This document shows positions 46,101 through 53,629 of a stretch of 64,000 nucleotides of DNA, one piece after another (position 1 is the first letter of the stretch; every line of letters begins with the position of its first letter). The stretch comes from Planotetraspora thailandica (GTDB taxonomy: Bacteria > Actinomycetota > Actinomycetes > Streptosporangiales > Streptosporangiaceae): contig NZ_BOOR01000007.1 in the NCBI RefSeq assembly GCF_016863335.1, positions 124,001 through 188,000 on the forward strand, read 5' to 3'. A program made the position numbers and the translations under genes. The notes below the pieces were generated by a model. That model made no database searches. It was not told the DNA's origin and saw nothing but the letters and a program-made list of their open reading frames with translations.

Positions 46101-46475
46101 GCCACCCGAGGTCAGGACCTGGACGGGGTCCGCGACAGGCCGGTCCCACCGTACCCGCAGTTCGTCCTCCCGGACAGGGAAGTCAAAGTCGGCGTTCGGA
46201 AACCGAACGAAGTACTCGCCGGGATCAGTCTGGTCCTTGACCCTGCCGGCCATCCACACCCCGGTGTCCGGGTTGCGCCGATACACCCGCGTCTCAGGGG
46301 CGAGGGTCACGTACTGGCATTCAGTTTCCGGAACACTGACGGAGTGGGCTACGGGTTTGGCCACGGATTCGAAGAAGTCGATTTGAACCTGCGAGCCAGA
46401 GACATGGCTAACTCGTCCGACACCGGGGGAACCGACGTACTCGACCAGGTGACCGACGGCAAATCGTTTCGGCAA
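43185..46475 (-). CDS. dpdE: DpdE, SNF2/RapA-like helicase
   Basis: A 1096-residue SNF2-family translocase, the first gene of the reverse dpd operon. A small beta-rich N-terminal domain (VGHLVEYVGSPGVGRV) precedes Walker A LLADEVGLGKTIEAG near residue 190, DEAH in VVVDEAHRL near 262, and the second RecA domain with LIADDTAEEGLNLQEADAVIH and QRLGRVDRYPG. The C-terminal 300 residues resemble RapA/DrmD-type tails. TTG 46475 is chosen because GAGAGG lies 8 bases upstream; TTG 46502 is possible. Two perfect 24-bp repeats about 150 bases upstream may regulate the operon. Confidence 0.85.
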   Translation of the reverse strand: MPKRFAVGHLVEYVGSPGVGRVSHVSGSQVQIDFFESVAKPVAHSVSVPETECQYVTLAPETRVYRRNPDTGVWMAGRVKDQTDPGEYFVRFPNADFDFPVREDELRVRWDRPVADPVQVLTSGGNESGYFRNARLPFLRNLVAQRAASASTSALLSSAVEFFPHQVHAALTVLSDPVQRYLLADEVGLGKTIEAGYVIRQTLIDNPRAKVSVIAPDVLRRQWRRELVDKFFIEDFPYAKIQILSHESPERWSGWEGSDLVVVDEAHRLVQVTTEEASPYRQLAHIVHTSTRVLLMTATPVMSNHVTQLALLHLLDPNLYKWSDLAAFEHKYQLRSELASYVHALDSEFTYLLPDAIADIEKLIPDSDERFRELSQEVLALLDEEDELREGVDEADLKARTEALRAHISEAYRLHRRVIRHRRLSVTVDDPEAMYLPYEVRGRQSPVSLPTTNNALEAAQTMLMDWRSMIWDYLLDHDLEDQKAKYAMVLAVLSPRASGWTNDLSDALAWRINQDEGAAVRAGLSAQERALLAEPEVLDVERPLLTKWQAAGQEADPSQIVNALVTDLLPALKKSRRTVIFCGPGMLAGAITDCMSRRFPNIAALEHSDRVGTETSERSLVKWSAKEGPKTRVLIADDTAEEGLNLQEADAVIHLRLPWSPNQLEQRLGRVDRYPGSSDQRTPAPQYRLADEETGASYLEAWAELLVNGYELFSVSVSTLQDAIAEGLNGVWASGLEHGLEGLPAMAARVKADLAEARREIDKMDMLESIHETSIEGRDIATSLLEMEAGWRDTGQALSGYVDTSGGIGLRYEERTVDGSPNMIFDVSGPTPKVEPRLWRAARPWLTPEVSRGTFNRNVALRHPGTRLLRIGNPLVNVLAEAVYREDRGQAAAFRRLDRGYRGDPRAYFGFDYLVEADLTDALTLVGDHPDAVRALRRQADKLLAPFTLKVWVDAGSGKPVTDGKARAWLDQPYDKKTDQNFNATRLPGLLEVFNGWDGYQASGSSSESAARAHLIETKELSERCARAQDEARQRVAVTVAQAHTRQLAGHLVGDAESLLTDVTVTQTLIDSLTRPTVKVVAATCIVRFGQQIGMR

Positions 46476-46622
46476 GTGGGCGGCCTCTCTTCGCCTGCGC
46501 AAGGGACCATCGAAGTGGAACGGTCCCGCGTTTCTGCTGGTGCAAAGCTAACGGGTAGGGCTGACAAAATGCCGTAACCAGCCAGGATTTCGCGCAAGAA
46601 CGGATACATATCACAATCCGCA

Positions 46623-46670
46623 CACATCCTATTACGTATCGTTACTCACATCCTATTACGTATCGTTACT
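46623..46670. repeat. Two perfect tandem 24-bp repeats upstream of dpdE
   Basis: CACATCCTATTACGTATCGTTACT occurs twice head to tail (46623-46646, 46647-46670; unit shown is 24 bases, core palindrome TACGTA). On the reverse strand each copy spells a start, four codons and TAA TAG. They lie between the debris genes and dpdE, where an operator or promoter would be. Confidence 0.85.
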
Positions 46671-46785
46671 CATGGCAGACTCCTTGTTGATCTCCAGACC
46701 CTGCCGCAGCCCCCGCTCGTGACAGTTGGGTCTGACCCGAGAGAAGTTGGTGTAACTCGACCTTGACGACGCCGGTGTTGCTCAT
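46666..46785 (-). CDS. 39-residue hypothetical protein coupled to the AAA pseudogene
   Basis: The frame MSNTGVVKVELHQLLSGQ continues to GVCHE and stops at 46666. Its ATG overlaps the stop of the decayed AAA-type gene (TGATG). Such a short partner after this kind of NTPase gene is plausible, but I do not recognise it. It may be a leftover with no function. Confidence 0.3.
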   Translation of the reverse strand: MSNTGVVKVELHQLLSGQTQLSRAGAAAGSGDQQGVCHE

Positions 46786-47230
46786 CAGGTGAGAACGCGG
46801 TGGTTGGATAGGTGGGCGAGTACGGCGTGGTTGGCTTCCCAGCCGTCGGGGAATTTGACGGGCACGTTGAGCTGGACGCGCCCCGTGGGCGGATGGTTGT
46901 CGAGCAGTTCGGCGATTCCCGCGCGGGCGACCACGACGAAGGCGTGGCGATGACGTGAGGTGAGCACGCACAAGCGGCCGGATTCGAGGTGGGACGCGGT
47001 GGCGTCGCGCCGTCCGGACAACGGGTGCAAGACGATCGTGAGTCGTATTCGTGGCCTTGGAGCCGGTTGGCGGTGTCGACCGTGATACCGGCTGGCACGC
47101 CGGCGGTGCGGATGGCGGCGACCTGGTCGTTGTGGGCGCAGCCGATGGCGATTCGGTCGGGCGTCACGTTGTGGGTGCCGTTCTCGTCGTGTGCGACGGC
47201 TCCGCGCTGCAGGAGGTATGGACAGCATGA
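46785..47230 (-). pseudogene. AAA/SF1-type NTPase C-terminal fragment, frameshifted
   Basis: One reverse frame reads VTPDRIAIGCAHNDQVAAIR and ITVDTANRLQGHEYD down to about 47038; the next frame then continues TIVLHPLSGRRDATASHLESGRLCVLTSRHRHAFVVVARAG and VKFPDGWEANHAVLAHL, ending at 46785. This is the C-terminal helicase-like region of a common actinomycete AAA-domain protein, broken by one frameshift and lacking its Walker motifs. The stretches are cited as landmarks. It is dead and marks an older gene replaced by the current island. Confidence 0.6.
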
Positions 47231-47319
47231 TCGTGACCCCACGCTCGCCCTTCTGGGGAACTCCACAGATGGTCGGCCCGGCGGCCTACAAGCCCGAAGA
47301 TGCAGACAGAGCTCAACTA

Positions 47320-48102
47320 CTACTGGTCAACGGCTTCTGCACCTGTACCTATAGGGGAAGGGGGACGCTCGCAGCCGCACATCCCGAGGCGGACGAGCGC
47401 TGCAGTAAGCAGCATGGCGTGCGGCGTCGTCCCACCCTGCTGCTCATGGAGCTTCTCCCAGTGGCGAAGTACTAACACAAGTCTGCGAACGCAGCCCCCG
47501 GTGGCGTCGGCCCGTGAAGCGGAGCGGGCTTCTGGAGCCGTACACGAGCACGGCTGAGCAATAGCAGGATCCCATGTGCCGAGGTCGCAAAAACGCTTTG
47601 CAACGCAATCCCCGAAGAAACGAGCAACAATCTGAGGATATCCGCGAAGGGTTTCATTCAGCCGTTCGGCATCCCAGAGTTCCAGGACGAGATCAGGATT
47701 CTGCTTCTGGTAAGCAGCGAGTTCCTTTTGTACCTGCGTCCCAATCGAGCACGCAGTGACGATGACTAGTCGCTTCACCCCGAATGGGCGTGACCCATCG
47801 ATGAAGGTGTCCAATGCCTTGATGAGGTCTTTCTTTTGGAACTTGCCCACCTTCTTGGCCTGATATCCATGCCATGCACCGGCGGACTCGCCGATTACAT
47901 CCAGACCATCCTGTCGTTGACCCGATATGCCGTAGAGCTGAGCGCCGCGGAGCTTGTCGACTTCTCGGGCAATGGATCGAACGAGCCTTTCGAAGTTCTT
48001 CGGGGACAGGCTCTGAAAGGGCAGCTCGTCAAGCTTCGGTAGTGCTACATATGGATTTATCGGCGGGTCGTCGCCGTCGTCACTTGCCGTGTATGTGGAC
48101 AT
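47320..48102 (-). CDS. Restriction-endonuclease-like protein, probably truncated
   Basis: A 260-residue product. Residues 25-175 look like a PD-(D/E)xK nuclease domain: LSPKNFERLVRSIARE, then SGQRQDGLDVIGES with the catalytic Asp, then WHGYQAKKVGKF giving the Q-x-K variant of ExK. After KRFCDLGTWDP the sequence turns low-quality (CSCTAPEARSASRAD), so the original C-terminal domain, possibly a sensor or NTPase, seems lost. The ATG at 48102 lies after an AT-rich stretch likely to hold the promoter. Whether the nuclease domain alone is active is unknown. Confidence 0.5.
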   Translation of the reverse strand: MSTYTASDDGDDPPINPYVALPKLDELPFQSLSPKNFERLVRSIAREVDKLRGAQLYGISGQRQDGLDVIGESAGAWHGYQAKKVGKFQKKDLIKALDTFIDGSRPFGVKRLVIVTACSIGTQVQKELAAYQKQNPDLVLELWDAERLNETLRGYPQIVARFFGDCVAKRFCDLGTWDPAIAQPCSCTAPEARSASRADATGGCVRRLVLVLRHWEKLHEQQGGTTPHAMLLTAALVRLGMCGCERPPSPIGTGAEAVDQ

Positions 48103-48713
48103 GGAGTTGAAGCCTTCTCTCGTCCCCCGACGTTTTCTTGGCTTGTGCTACAGAAGGGTGTCTGTGTCACACGACGTCCGTCTGACGGGTCTCCTTTCTG
48201 CGCGTCCTCGGAGGTCAACGGCCATAGACTTCGGGCGATGTCGCTTCAGCGACGCGATTAACACTGGAATGCGCCCTGACCAGATCAGACCTTTGAGTGA
48301 GGCACCATGAGCGCTCCTCGGTTGATGTCTGAGTTTCTCTCTTCTGGCGCATGTGCGCCCTAGCGCCGTGTGGATCCTCTTGGTGTCGACTCGTCAACAC
48401 TAGCGCCTTCTTTCGCCTGAAGGAAAGAGAAGGGCTTGTGTATATATATCTATTATGGAGAAGGTCCGATTTGCGGCTATATGGTCCCCGGCGGGCGAGT
48501 TGTCAGTCGAATTTGCAACGTGTAGCATGCGAAACTCGCCAGAGCTGTCGGCTGCAGCTGAAATTATCTGGGAGACTTTCTGAATATACACAGAGTAGCG
48601 ATAAATGTGCGGAGAGCGACGACCCGTATTGACTTGGTAGATGTATTTGCTACTTCGGTTGAAAGAAGTGCATCAGGTGCAGGGGAATGTTGGATCGGAA
48701 CCGGCGCGTCGTG
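48103..48713. other. AT-rich intergenic region
   Basis: 611 bases between the end of the DrmB-like gene and the nuclease-like gene. An AT-rich core at about 48436-48463 (TGTATATATATCTATTATGG on the forward strand) could supply a -10 element for the reverse nuclease gene. No gene is supported. Confidence 0.45.
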
Positions 48714-50477
48714 CTAGTCTCCCGTACTAGGAATGGCCGCGCGCCAGGAAAAGAAGCCGACCGAGTTATTCTCGTGTAGGCCCGTCAGCAGTGCTCTGTC
48801 CAGCAAGGTGTTGTATTCTTCGCAGCTTGTTTCCGGGAGTAGCACACAGGCGTGGCAGGCTGCGCGGTTGAGGTTGTCGACGCCCGAGGTCTGGGTCTCG
48901 ATGCAAAGCGGGTCTGCGGAACACCATGAGACGCGCTCAATGGCCCGTCGGATCGATCCGTCGAGGTCGCCCGATTCGACTTGAGCGACGATTCCGCCGA
49001 GGCTTCCAGCTGAGTCGCTTGTCGCCGTATAGATCAGCAGTCCGGCCATGCTGTTCGAGGTGTACAGGCGTTCCCGCAGTGCCGCGGCCGGATAGCCGGA
49101 GTCGAGACTCCACTCGTTGATGATGGCATGGGCAAGGGTGTGAATGAGGACCAGACGCGGGGTGATCACTCGGTCTGGCTCGGTGCCCCTATCCCAGAAG
49201 CGTTGACGATACCCTCGGTCTAGAGGAGCCACGCGCTCCGTCACTTCGGGACGCGACTCCCATTCGGCCAGCCGTTCCTGGTCAAGACGGAGGAATACTC
49301 CTTCCCCGATGACCTCGATGGCCGGCAACCAGTCGGGCCGTTCGTCCTCGCGGTACAGCGAGGCCAGCCGCTTCCTGTCATCCGCTGGGCTTGGGGGCTC
49401 GATGCGGGTGAACGCTTCCAGTACACGAACCTCGCGAAGGCGCTTGACGCGCATCGTCTGGGCTACGGCGAGAGCTGGATCCATCTCCAGGTTCTCCGCG
49501 GGAACACATACGAAATCTTGGTCGCGTGCCGTCTCTGGCGTGGTGCGGATGAGAGCCTCGTACTCTTCCGCCTTGAGATCGGCATTGGCATAGTCCTCAA
49601 GTCCCGCCTCGATGCGGCGTCGCTGTTCGACAGCCTTCATGATCTCGTCGATGCCGAATGATTTGCCCCTGGCCAGGTCCATGTCTTCGATCGTGTCCCG
49701 AAGGTGGCGAGTCTTGCCAAGAGCCTTCCAGTGCTTCTCGATCAGCTTGTGGATCGCCTCGGACCACGGTGGGATGGAGATGGCGGACCGGACCTCGGAG
49801 AACCAGACTCCGGAGGCACCTCGTTGCATCCCGCGGGGGACCTCGTTGCACTCCTGGTTCTGGTCGCTGCCGAGCCAAGGGCGTCGGCCGGTGCACCTGG
49901 CGATGCCCTTCAACGCGCCCCTGCTGAGTGCCCCTTCCATGGAGACTCTCTTGCCGCAGCTGCAGGCGATGACGATGTCTCGGAGCGCGGCACTGCGGCC
50001 GGCGGACTCGATCGTCATCTCGTGCTCGCTCGCTGATCCAGGGGGCGATCCTGCGTGGACCCAGCGGAAGTAAGGGAAGTCATCGATGTGACCATTTGTG
50101 CAACACACCACAAAGCGAGAAGGAACGAGTTCTCGGTCATGGACCTTGCACTTCGCGGTGCCCCGGTGGTTCCCCCACTTCCAGTGCTCCTTGAGGGTGC
50201 CGGATTCTGGGCAGGAATGGAAGACAGGGAAGCGAATCACCGGCACGTCGCCGCGCCCGTCGTACTGCGACGAGGGAGGCAGCCGGAACCCGCTGACCCG
50301 GAGTTGCTGCTGGAGCCGCGGTTCGTGGACAACGTTCTCGTTACCGTCCATCGCATCAGGCCAGCGGTCGATTCCGGCGATCATGTATGAGTTGCTCTCG
50401 ACCGCGATCAGAGCGCCGACGCCGTACGTGGTGATCAGTTGGGCGCGTCGGACACCGCCGATGGAATTGCCGCTCAT
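48714..50477 (-). CDS. drmB: DrmB-family protein (DUF1998)
   Basis: A 587-residue DUF1998 protein, the DrmB component of DISARM-like systems. The N-terminal block GGVRRAQLITTYGVGALI is characteristic of DrmB. Cys motifs include FVVCCTNGHIDDFPYFRWVH and ACSCGK, probable zinc sites. The DUF1998 core shows LVLIHTLAHAIINEWSL, LLIYTATSDSAGSLGG and, near the C-terminus, NLNRAACHACVLLPETSCE. DrmB works with the helicase DrmA in recognising invading DNA. The ATG overlaps the drmA stop by 4 bases. No methyltransferase or DrmC gene follows, unlike classic DISARM; the operon ends here. Confidence 0.88.
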   Translation of the reverse strand: MSGNSIGGVRRAQLITTYGVGALIAVESNSYMIAGIDRWPDAMDGNENVVHEPRLQQQLRVSGFRLPPSSQYDGRGDVPVIRFPVFHSCPESGTLKEHWKWGNHRGTAKCKVHDRELVPSRFVVCCTNGHIDDFPYFRWVHAGSPPGSASEHEMTIESAGRSAALRDIVIACSCGKRVSMEGALSRGALKGIARCTGRRPWLGSDQNQECNEVPRGMQRGASGVWFSEVRSAISIPPWSEAIHKLIEKHWKALGKTRHLRDTIEDMDLARGKSFGIDEIMKAVEQRRRIEAGLEDYANADLKAEEYEALIRTTPETARDQDFVCVPAENLEMDPALAVAQTMRVKRLREVRVLEAFTRIEPPSPADDRKRLASLYREDERPDWLPAIEVIGEGVFLRLDQERLAEWESRPEVTERVAPLDRGYRQRFWDRGTEPDRVITPRLVLIHTLAHAIINEWSLDSGYPAAALRERLYTSNSMAGLLIYTATSDSAGSLGGIVAQVESGDLDGSIRRAIERVSWCSADPLCIETQTSGVDNLNRAACHACVLLPETSCEEYNTLLDRALLTGLHENNSVGFFSWRAAIPSTGD

Positions 50478-53400
50478 CGCAGTCCCCTGTCTAGGTAGAG
50501 CTTGGATTCGACATCGACGTCCCGCAGACTCCAGAGAGTCGGCATGGTGTCAGCGACCTCATCGTTTGATTCGTCGTAGCGCCCCGCGTCCATCAGCAGG
50601 CCGTTGCCAGGCCGTTTGAAGTCGTCGTAGACGAGGTCCGGCTCATTCTCCGCGCGATCAACCCATTGTTGGATGATCTCGTCGATCTGCTTCTCCGCAG
50701 CGGTGCGCTCAGCCTCGCCCGCGATCTCCTGCACCCGATCTAGGACGGTTTCGCAGATGCCTCGAAGGCGGTCTTCGAAATCAAGGATTAAGGCAGCGGC
50801 ATGCTTGGGGCGCGCTTCCGGGATGAGCAGTCGCGCCAGACCGATGACAACCGCGTGCATGCCGCGATCCCGCGCCCGAGCGGAGAAAGGTGTGACACTC
50901 GTCGCCTCCACTTGTCGGTACAACGCCGAGTGATAGGAGGTGAAGTTCTCGTAGTGCGAGCGGTCGCGGGACCGAGCCGAGTTGAACAGCGTTATTACCA
51001 GCCCCGGCCACGACCGGCCAACTCGACTCGTCGCCTGGATGTATTCAGACGTCGACTGGGGCTGTCCCATAACGACCATCAAGCCGAGGCGGTCGACGTC
51101 CACACCCACGGAGATCATGTTGGTTGCCAGGATCACATCGATAGCCGCGTTTGGGTAGGACTTCGCCATGTCCTGAAGGTGTTGAGGGATCGCGCTGGAC
51201 GGCTCGCGACTGGTGAGTTCGATATCCCAGAGGATTTCGCGTTGTTTCTGCTCAAGCTGTTTGGCGAGTAGGCCTAACCTGTCGGTCACGTCGTCCTGGA
51301 CCTGGAGTTTGGCGCCGGCGAGCAGTCGGAGGCTGTTGAAGTAGCCGAGCAGCGTCCAGTAGGTGTCGCGTACCTGATCGGGACCATCCAGGGCATTGCC
51401 GTGATGAAGAAGCGAAGCGTACGACCTGACCAACAGAGTTGTCTGACTGGTGGCCGGTGCCATCAAGCCGACGTACAGCCGGCTCGCCTTGTCCTTGGGT
51501 GGCGTCTCCACAGAGAAGTATGAGTCGCGTGCGTCCAGTCCGGGGGGCGGGAACTGGCTGACCTTCCGATCGAACAACGCCTTGCCCTGTCGTACGGCAC
51601 GGCGGATCGTGGCGGTTGACGCCACCACTTTTGGATGGCCAGCCGCAAGATCCACAGCTGCCTCATACAAGCCGGCCAGTGTTCCCAAGGGCCCCGAGAT
51701 GAGATGGAGCTCGTCCTGAATGATCAGCTCGGGTGCCGGTTCGTCCGTGGTCAGATTGAAGAGCTTGGCAACCTGATCTTTCCAAGGGATGCTAGCGAAC
51801 TTGTCCGCAGTTGCGATGATCAGAGTCGGTCGGGCGGTGTAGATGGTCTCGTCGACCACATGAACCGGTAGCCCGTCCTCGAAGACACACCCAGCGGTTC
51901 CACAGGCGATCGTCAGGCGATCGATGCTGATCACGTAGTTGCGGTAGTCCATAGCGTGCCCACACCACGGGCAGGAACGGAGCTGGACGGGGTTCTTCTC
52001 TTGAAGATCCTCCCTCTTGGCCAGCTTCCGAAGTGCGGTCCTCGCGTCGTCGAGCTTGTTTGGCGTGGATCCCTGGCCCACCCACATCCCAATGGAGATC
52101 TCCGTCGTGCCGAGATGCGAGGGGTGGTTGCGACGGAGCTTTTCCATACAGCACATGAGCAGGGCTGCGCGCTCGAACTGCTGCACCGTCAGCAGACGCA
52201 ATGTGTAGCGCATGAGCACGGTGACCCCACCGCCGTTTCGTGGGTCCCGGAGTCGCCGCAGGAACACGGTGAAGGCGATGAGACCCAGGTATGCCTCGGT
52301 CTTGCCACCACCGGTAGGGAACCACAGCACATCGGCGATCCCTCGATCATCGGAGTTCTTGTCGACCACACCGCCGAGGGAGAGGAGAATGAAGGCGATC
52401 TGGAAGGGACGCCATACACCTTTCGACTCATCTGGTTCGGGAGTCGAGCGTCCCTTTTTCAGCCACTCGGTTCGTCCTCGCTGCATCGCCATTGCACGGT
52501 TGGCCAGTCGGAATGCCTCCATAACCGGGCCGTTGAGCAGGCCGATGCCCGCATCCATGCGGGCGCATGCCTTGGTGCAGGCATCCAGGTGATCGATGGC
52601 GATCTTCTGCAGGTCCGGCTCCGCGAGATTTACGGCCTCGTTTCGACGGTCCTCGATCCACTGCCGGTATCCGCCGGTGAGGCCGCGGAGAGCTGACAGG
52701 ACTTCCGAGTCCGGCGCCTTAGCCAGGTGCAGCATTCCCAACGCACGCGTATCGATCTTCGGATTGGAGTCGGCGAGTCGTAGGTCATATGTGGGCACGA
52801 AGGTCGTCCGGATCCACCGAGCTGCCCTCGTCGAGGACACATCGTTGATTTCGTCTGGCGTGTGTTCCCACTCAACTGCGCAGCCGTGCCCGGCAGCGAA
52901 GGTGGGGGCGTGGCGATACAGGAGTCGGTAGGAGCTCAGTTCCTCATCGCTATCGGATGCTCCTGGCGCCGTACGTTCGACGAACGGTGAACGCTCGGTC
53001 GAGGAGGATACCGTGATCCGCGGCTGGAAGAAGGACGCCGCATCGCGATCGGCCCCGAAGGAGATTTTGCGCGTGTTGATCAGTGCCACGGTGACGGCGA
53101 CGATGCCTCGTCCGTCCTGGGGCCGTACGCGCGCGAACAACTCCAGGCTATCTGCAATGGAGATCCGATGTTGGCCAGGCTCGCCGACGGGGAGTTCCTG
53201 CGGGTCGATCTGGATGGCCTCGCGCCGCCACCGCTCGTCGGTGTCGTCGGTAGACCTTTTGCGCACGCGCTCACCGGCACTCTCCTGCACATAGGAGGCC
53301 GCTTCGATCGTCACGATGATGACGTCTGTGACAGTGCTGTCTACTGCGAAGGTCATCCCTATAGAGGAGGGGTAGCGGACGTTGGCCATCGTGACCGCGG

Positions 53401-53629
53401 GGTCGGGCGAGGAATCCCGATCGGCGTGTCTCCCCTCTACCCCCTCCTCGGTTGACGTCTCTTCCTCGATGGAGTCCTCGCTCTGGGGGAAGAGGATGCC
53501 CGCTGCGTACTTGGTGATTGGGCGGTCGGTGATGATCTCGTTGTTGTCGAGATCGGTTGGCCCCACCAGGTCGAGCTCGACCTGCCGAACCAACTCGCGC
53601 CGAAACTCATAGTGCTCCGCGAACGTCAT
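50474..53629 (-). CDS. drmA: DrmA-family helicase
   Basis: A 1051-residue SF2 helicase with the DrmA pattern. VLWFPTGGGKTEAYLGL (Walker A, about residue 435), LRLLTVQQFERAA, a zinc site starting RSCPWCGHAMDYRNY, QDELHLISGPLGTLAGLYE (motif II, about 640) and LATNMISVGVDVDRLGLM followed by QATSRVGRSWPGL (motifs V-VI). The N-terminal 400 residues carry a beta-rich domain beginning HYEFRRELVRQVELDLVGP. ATG 53629 overlaps the UvrD-like stop by 4 bases; the frame open further upstream is inside that gene. Expected to translocate on DNA and, with DrmB, sense or degrade phage DNA. Confidence 0.88.
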   Translation of the reverse strand: MTFAEHYEFRRELVRQVELDLVGPTDLDNNEIITDRPITKYAAGILFPQSEDSIEEETSTEEGVEGRHADRDSSPDPAVTMANVRYPSSIGMTFAVDSTVTDVIIVTIEAASYVQESAGERVRKRSTDDTDERWRREAIQIDPQELPVGEPGQHRISIADSLELFARVRPQDGRGIVAVTVALINTRKISFGADRDAASFFQPRITVSSSTERSPFVERTAPGASDSDEELSSYRLLYRHAPTFAAGHGCAVEWEHTPDEINDVSSTRAARWIRTTFVPTYDLRLADSNPKIDTRALGMLHLAKAPDSEVLSALRGLTGGYRQWIEDRRNEAVNLAEPDLQKIAIDHLDACTKACARMDAGIGLLNGPVMEAFRLANRAMAMQRGRTEWLKKGRSTPEPDESKGVWRPFQIAFILLSLGGVVDKNSDDRGIADVLWFPTGGGKTEAYLGLIAFTVFLRRLRDPRNGGGVTVLMRYTLRLLTVQQFERAALLMCCMEKLRRNHPSHLGTTEISIGMWVGQGSTPNKLDDARTALRKLAKREDLQEKNPVQLRSCPWCGHAMDYRNYVISIDRLTIACGTAGCVFEDGLPVHVVDETIYTARPTLIIATADKFASIPWKDQVAKLFNLTTDEPAPELIIQDELHLISGPLGTLAGLYEAAVDLAAGHPKVVASTATIRRAVRQGKALFDRKVSQFPPPGLDARDSYFSVETPPKDKASRLYVGLMAPATSQTTLLVRSYASLLHHGNALDGPDQVRDTYWTLLGYFNSLRLLAGAKLQVQDDVTDRLGLLAKQLEQKQREILWDIELTSREPSSAIPQHLQDMAKSYPNAAIDVILATNMISVGVDVDRLGLMVVMGQPQSTSEYIQATSRVGRSWPGLVITLFNSARSRDRSHYENFTSYHSALYRQVEATSVTPFSARARDRGMHAVVIGLARLLIPEARPKHAAALILDFEDRLRGICETVLDRVQEIAGEAERTAAEKQIDEIIQQWVDRAENEPDLVYDDFKRPGNGLLMDAGRYDESNDEVADTMPTLWSLRDVDVESKLYLDRGLR

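Noticed and set aside
46349-46627. Reverse 92-codon frame beginning MCADCDMYPF inside the repeat region
   Set aside because: It overlaps the start of dpdE in another frame and its composition is that of a shadow frame.
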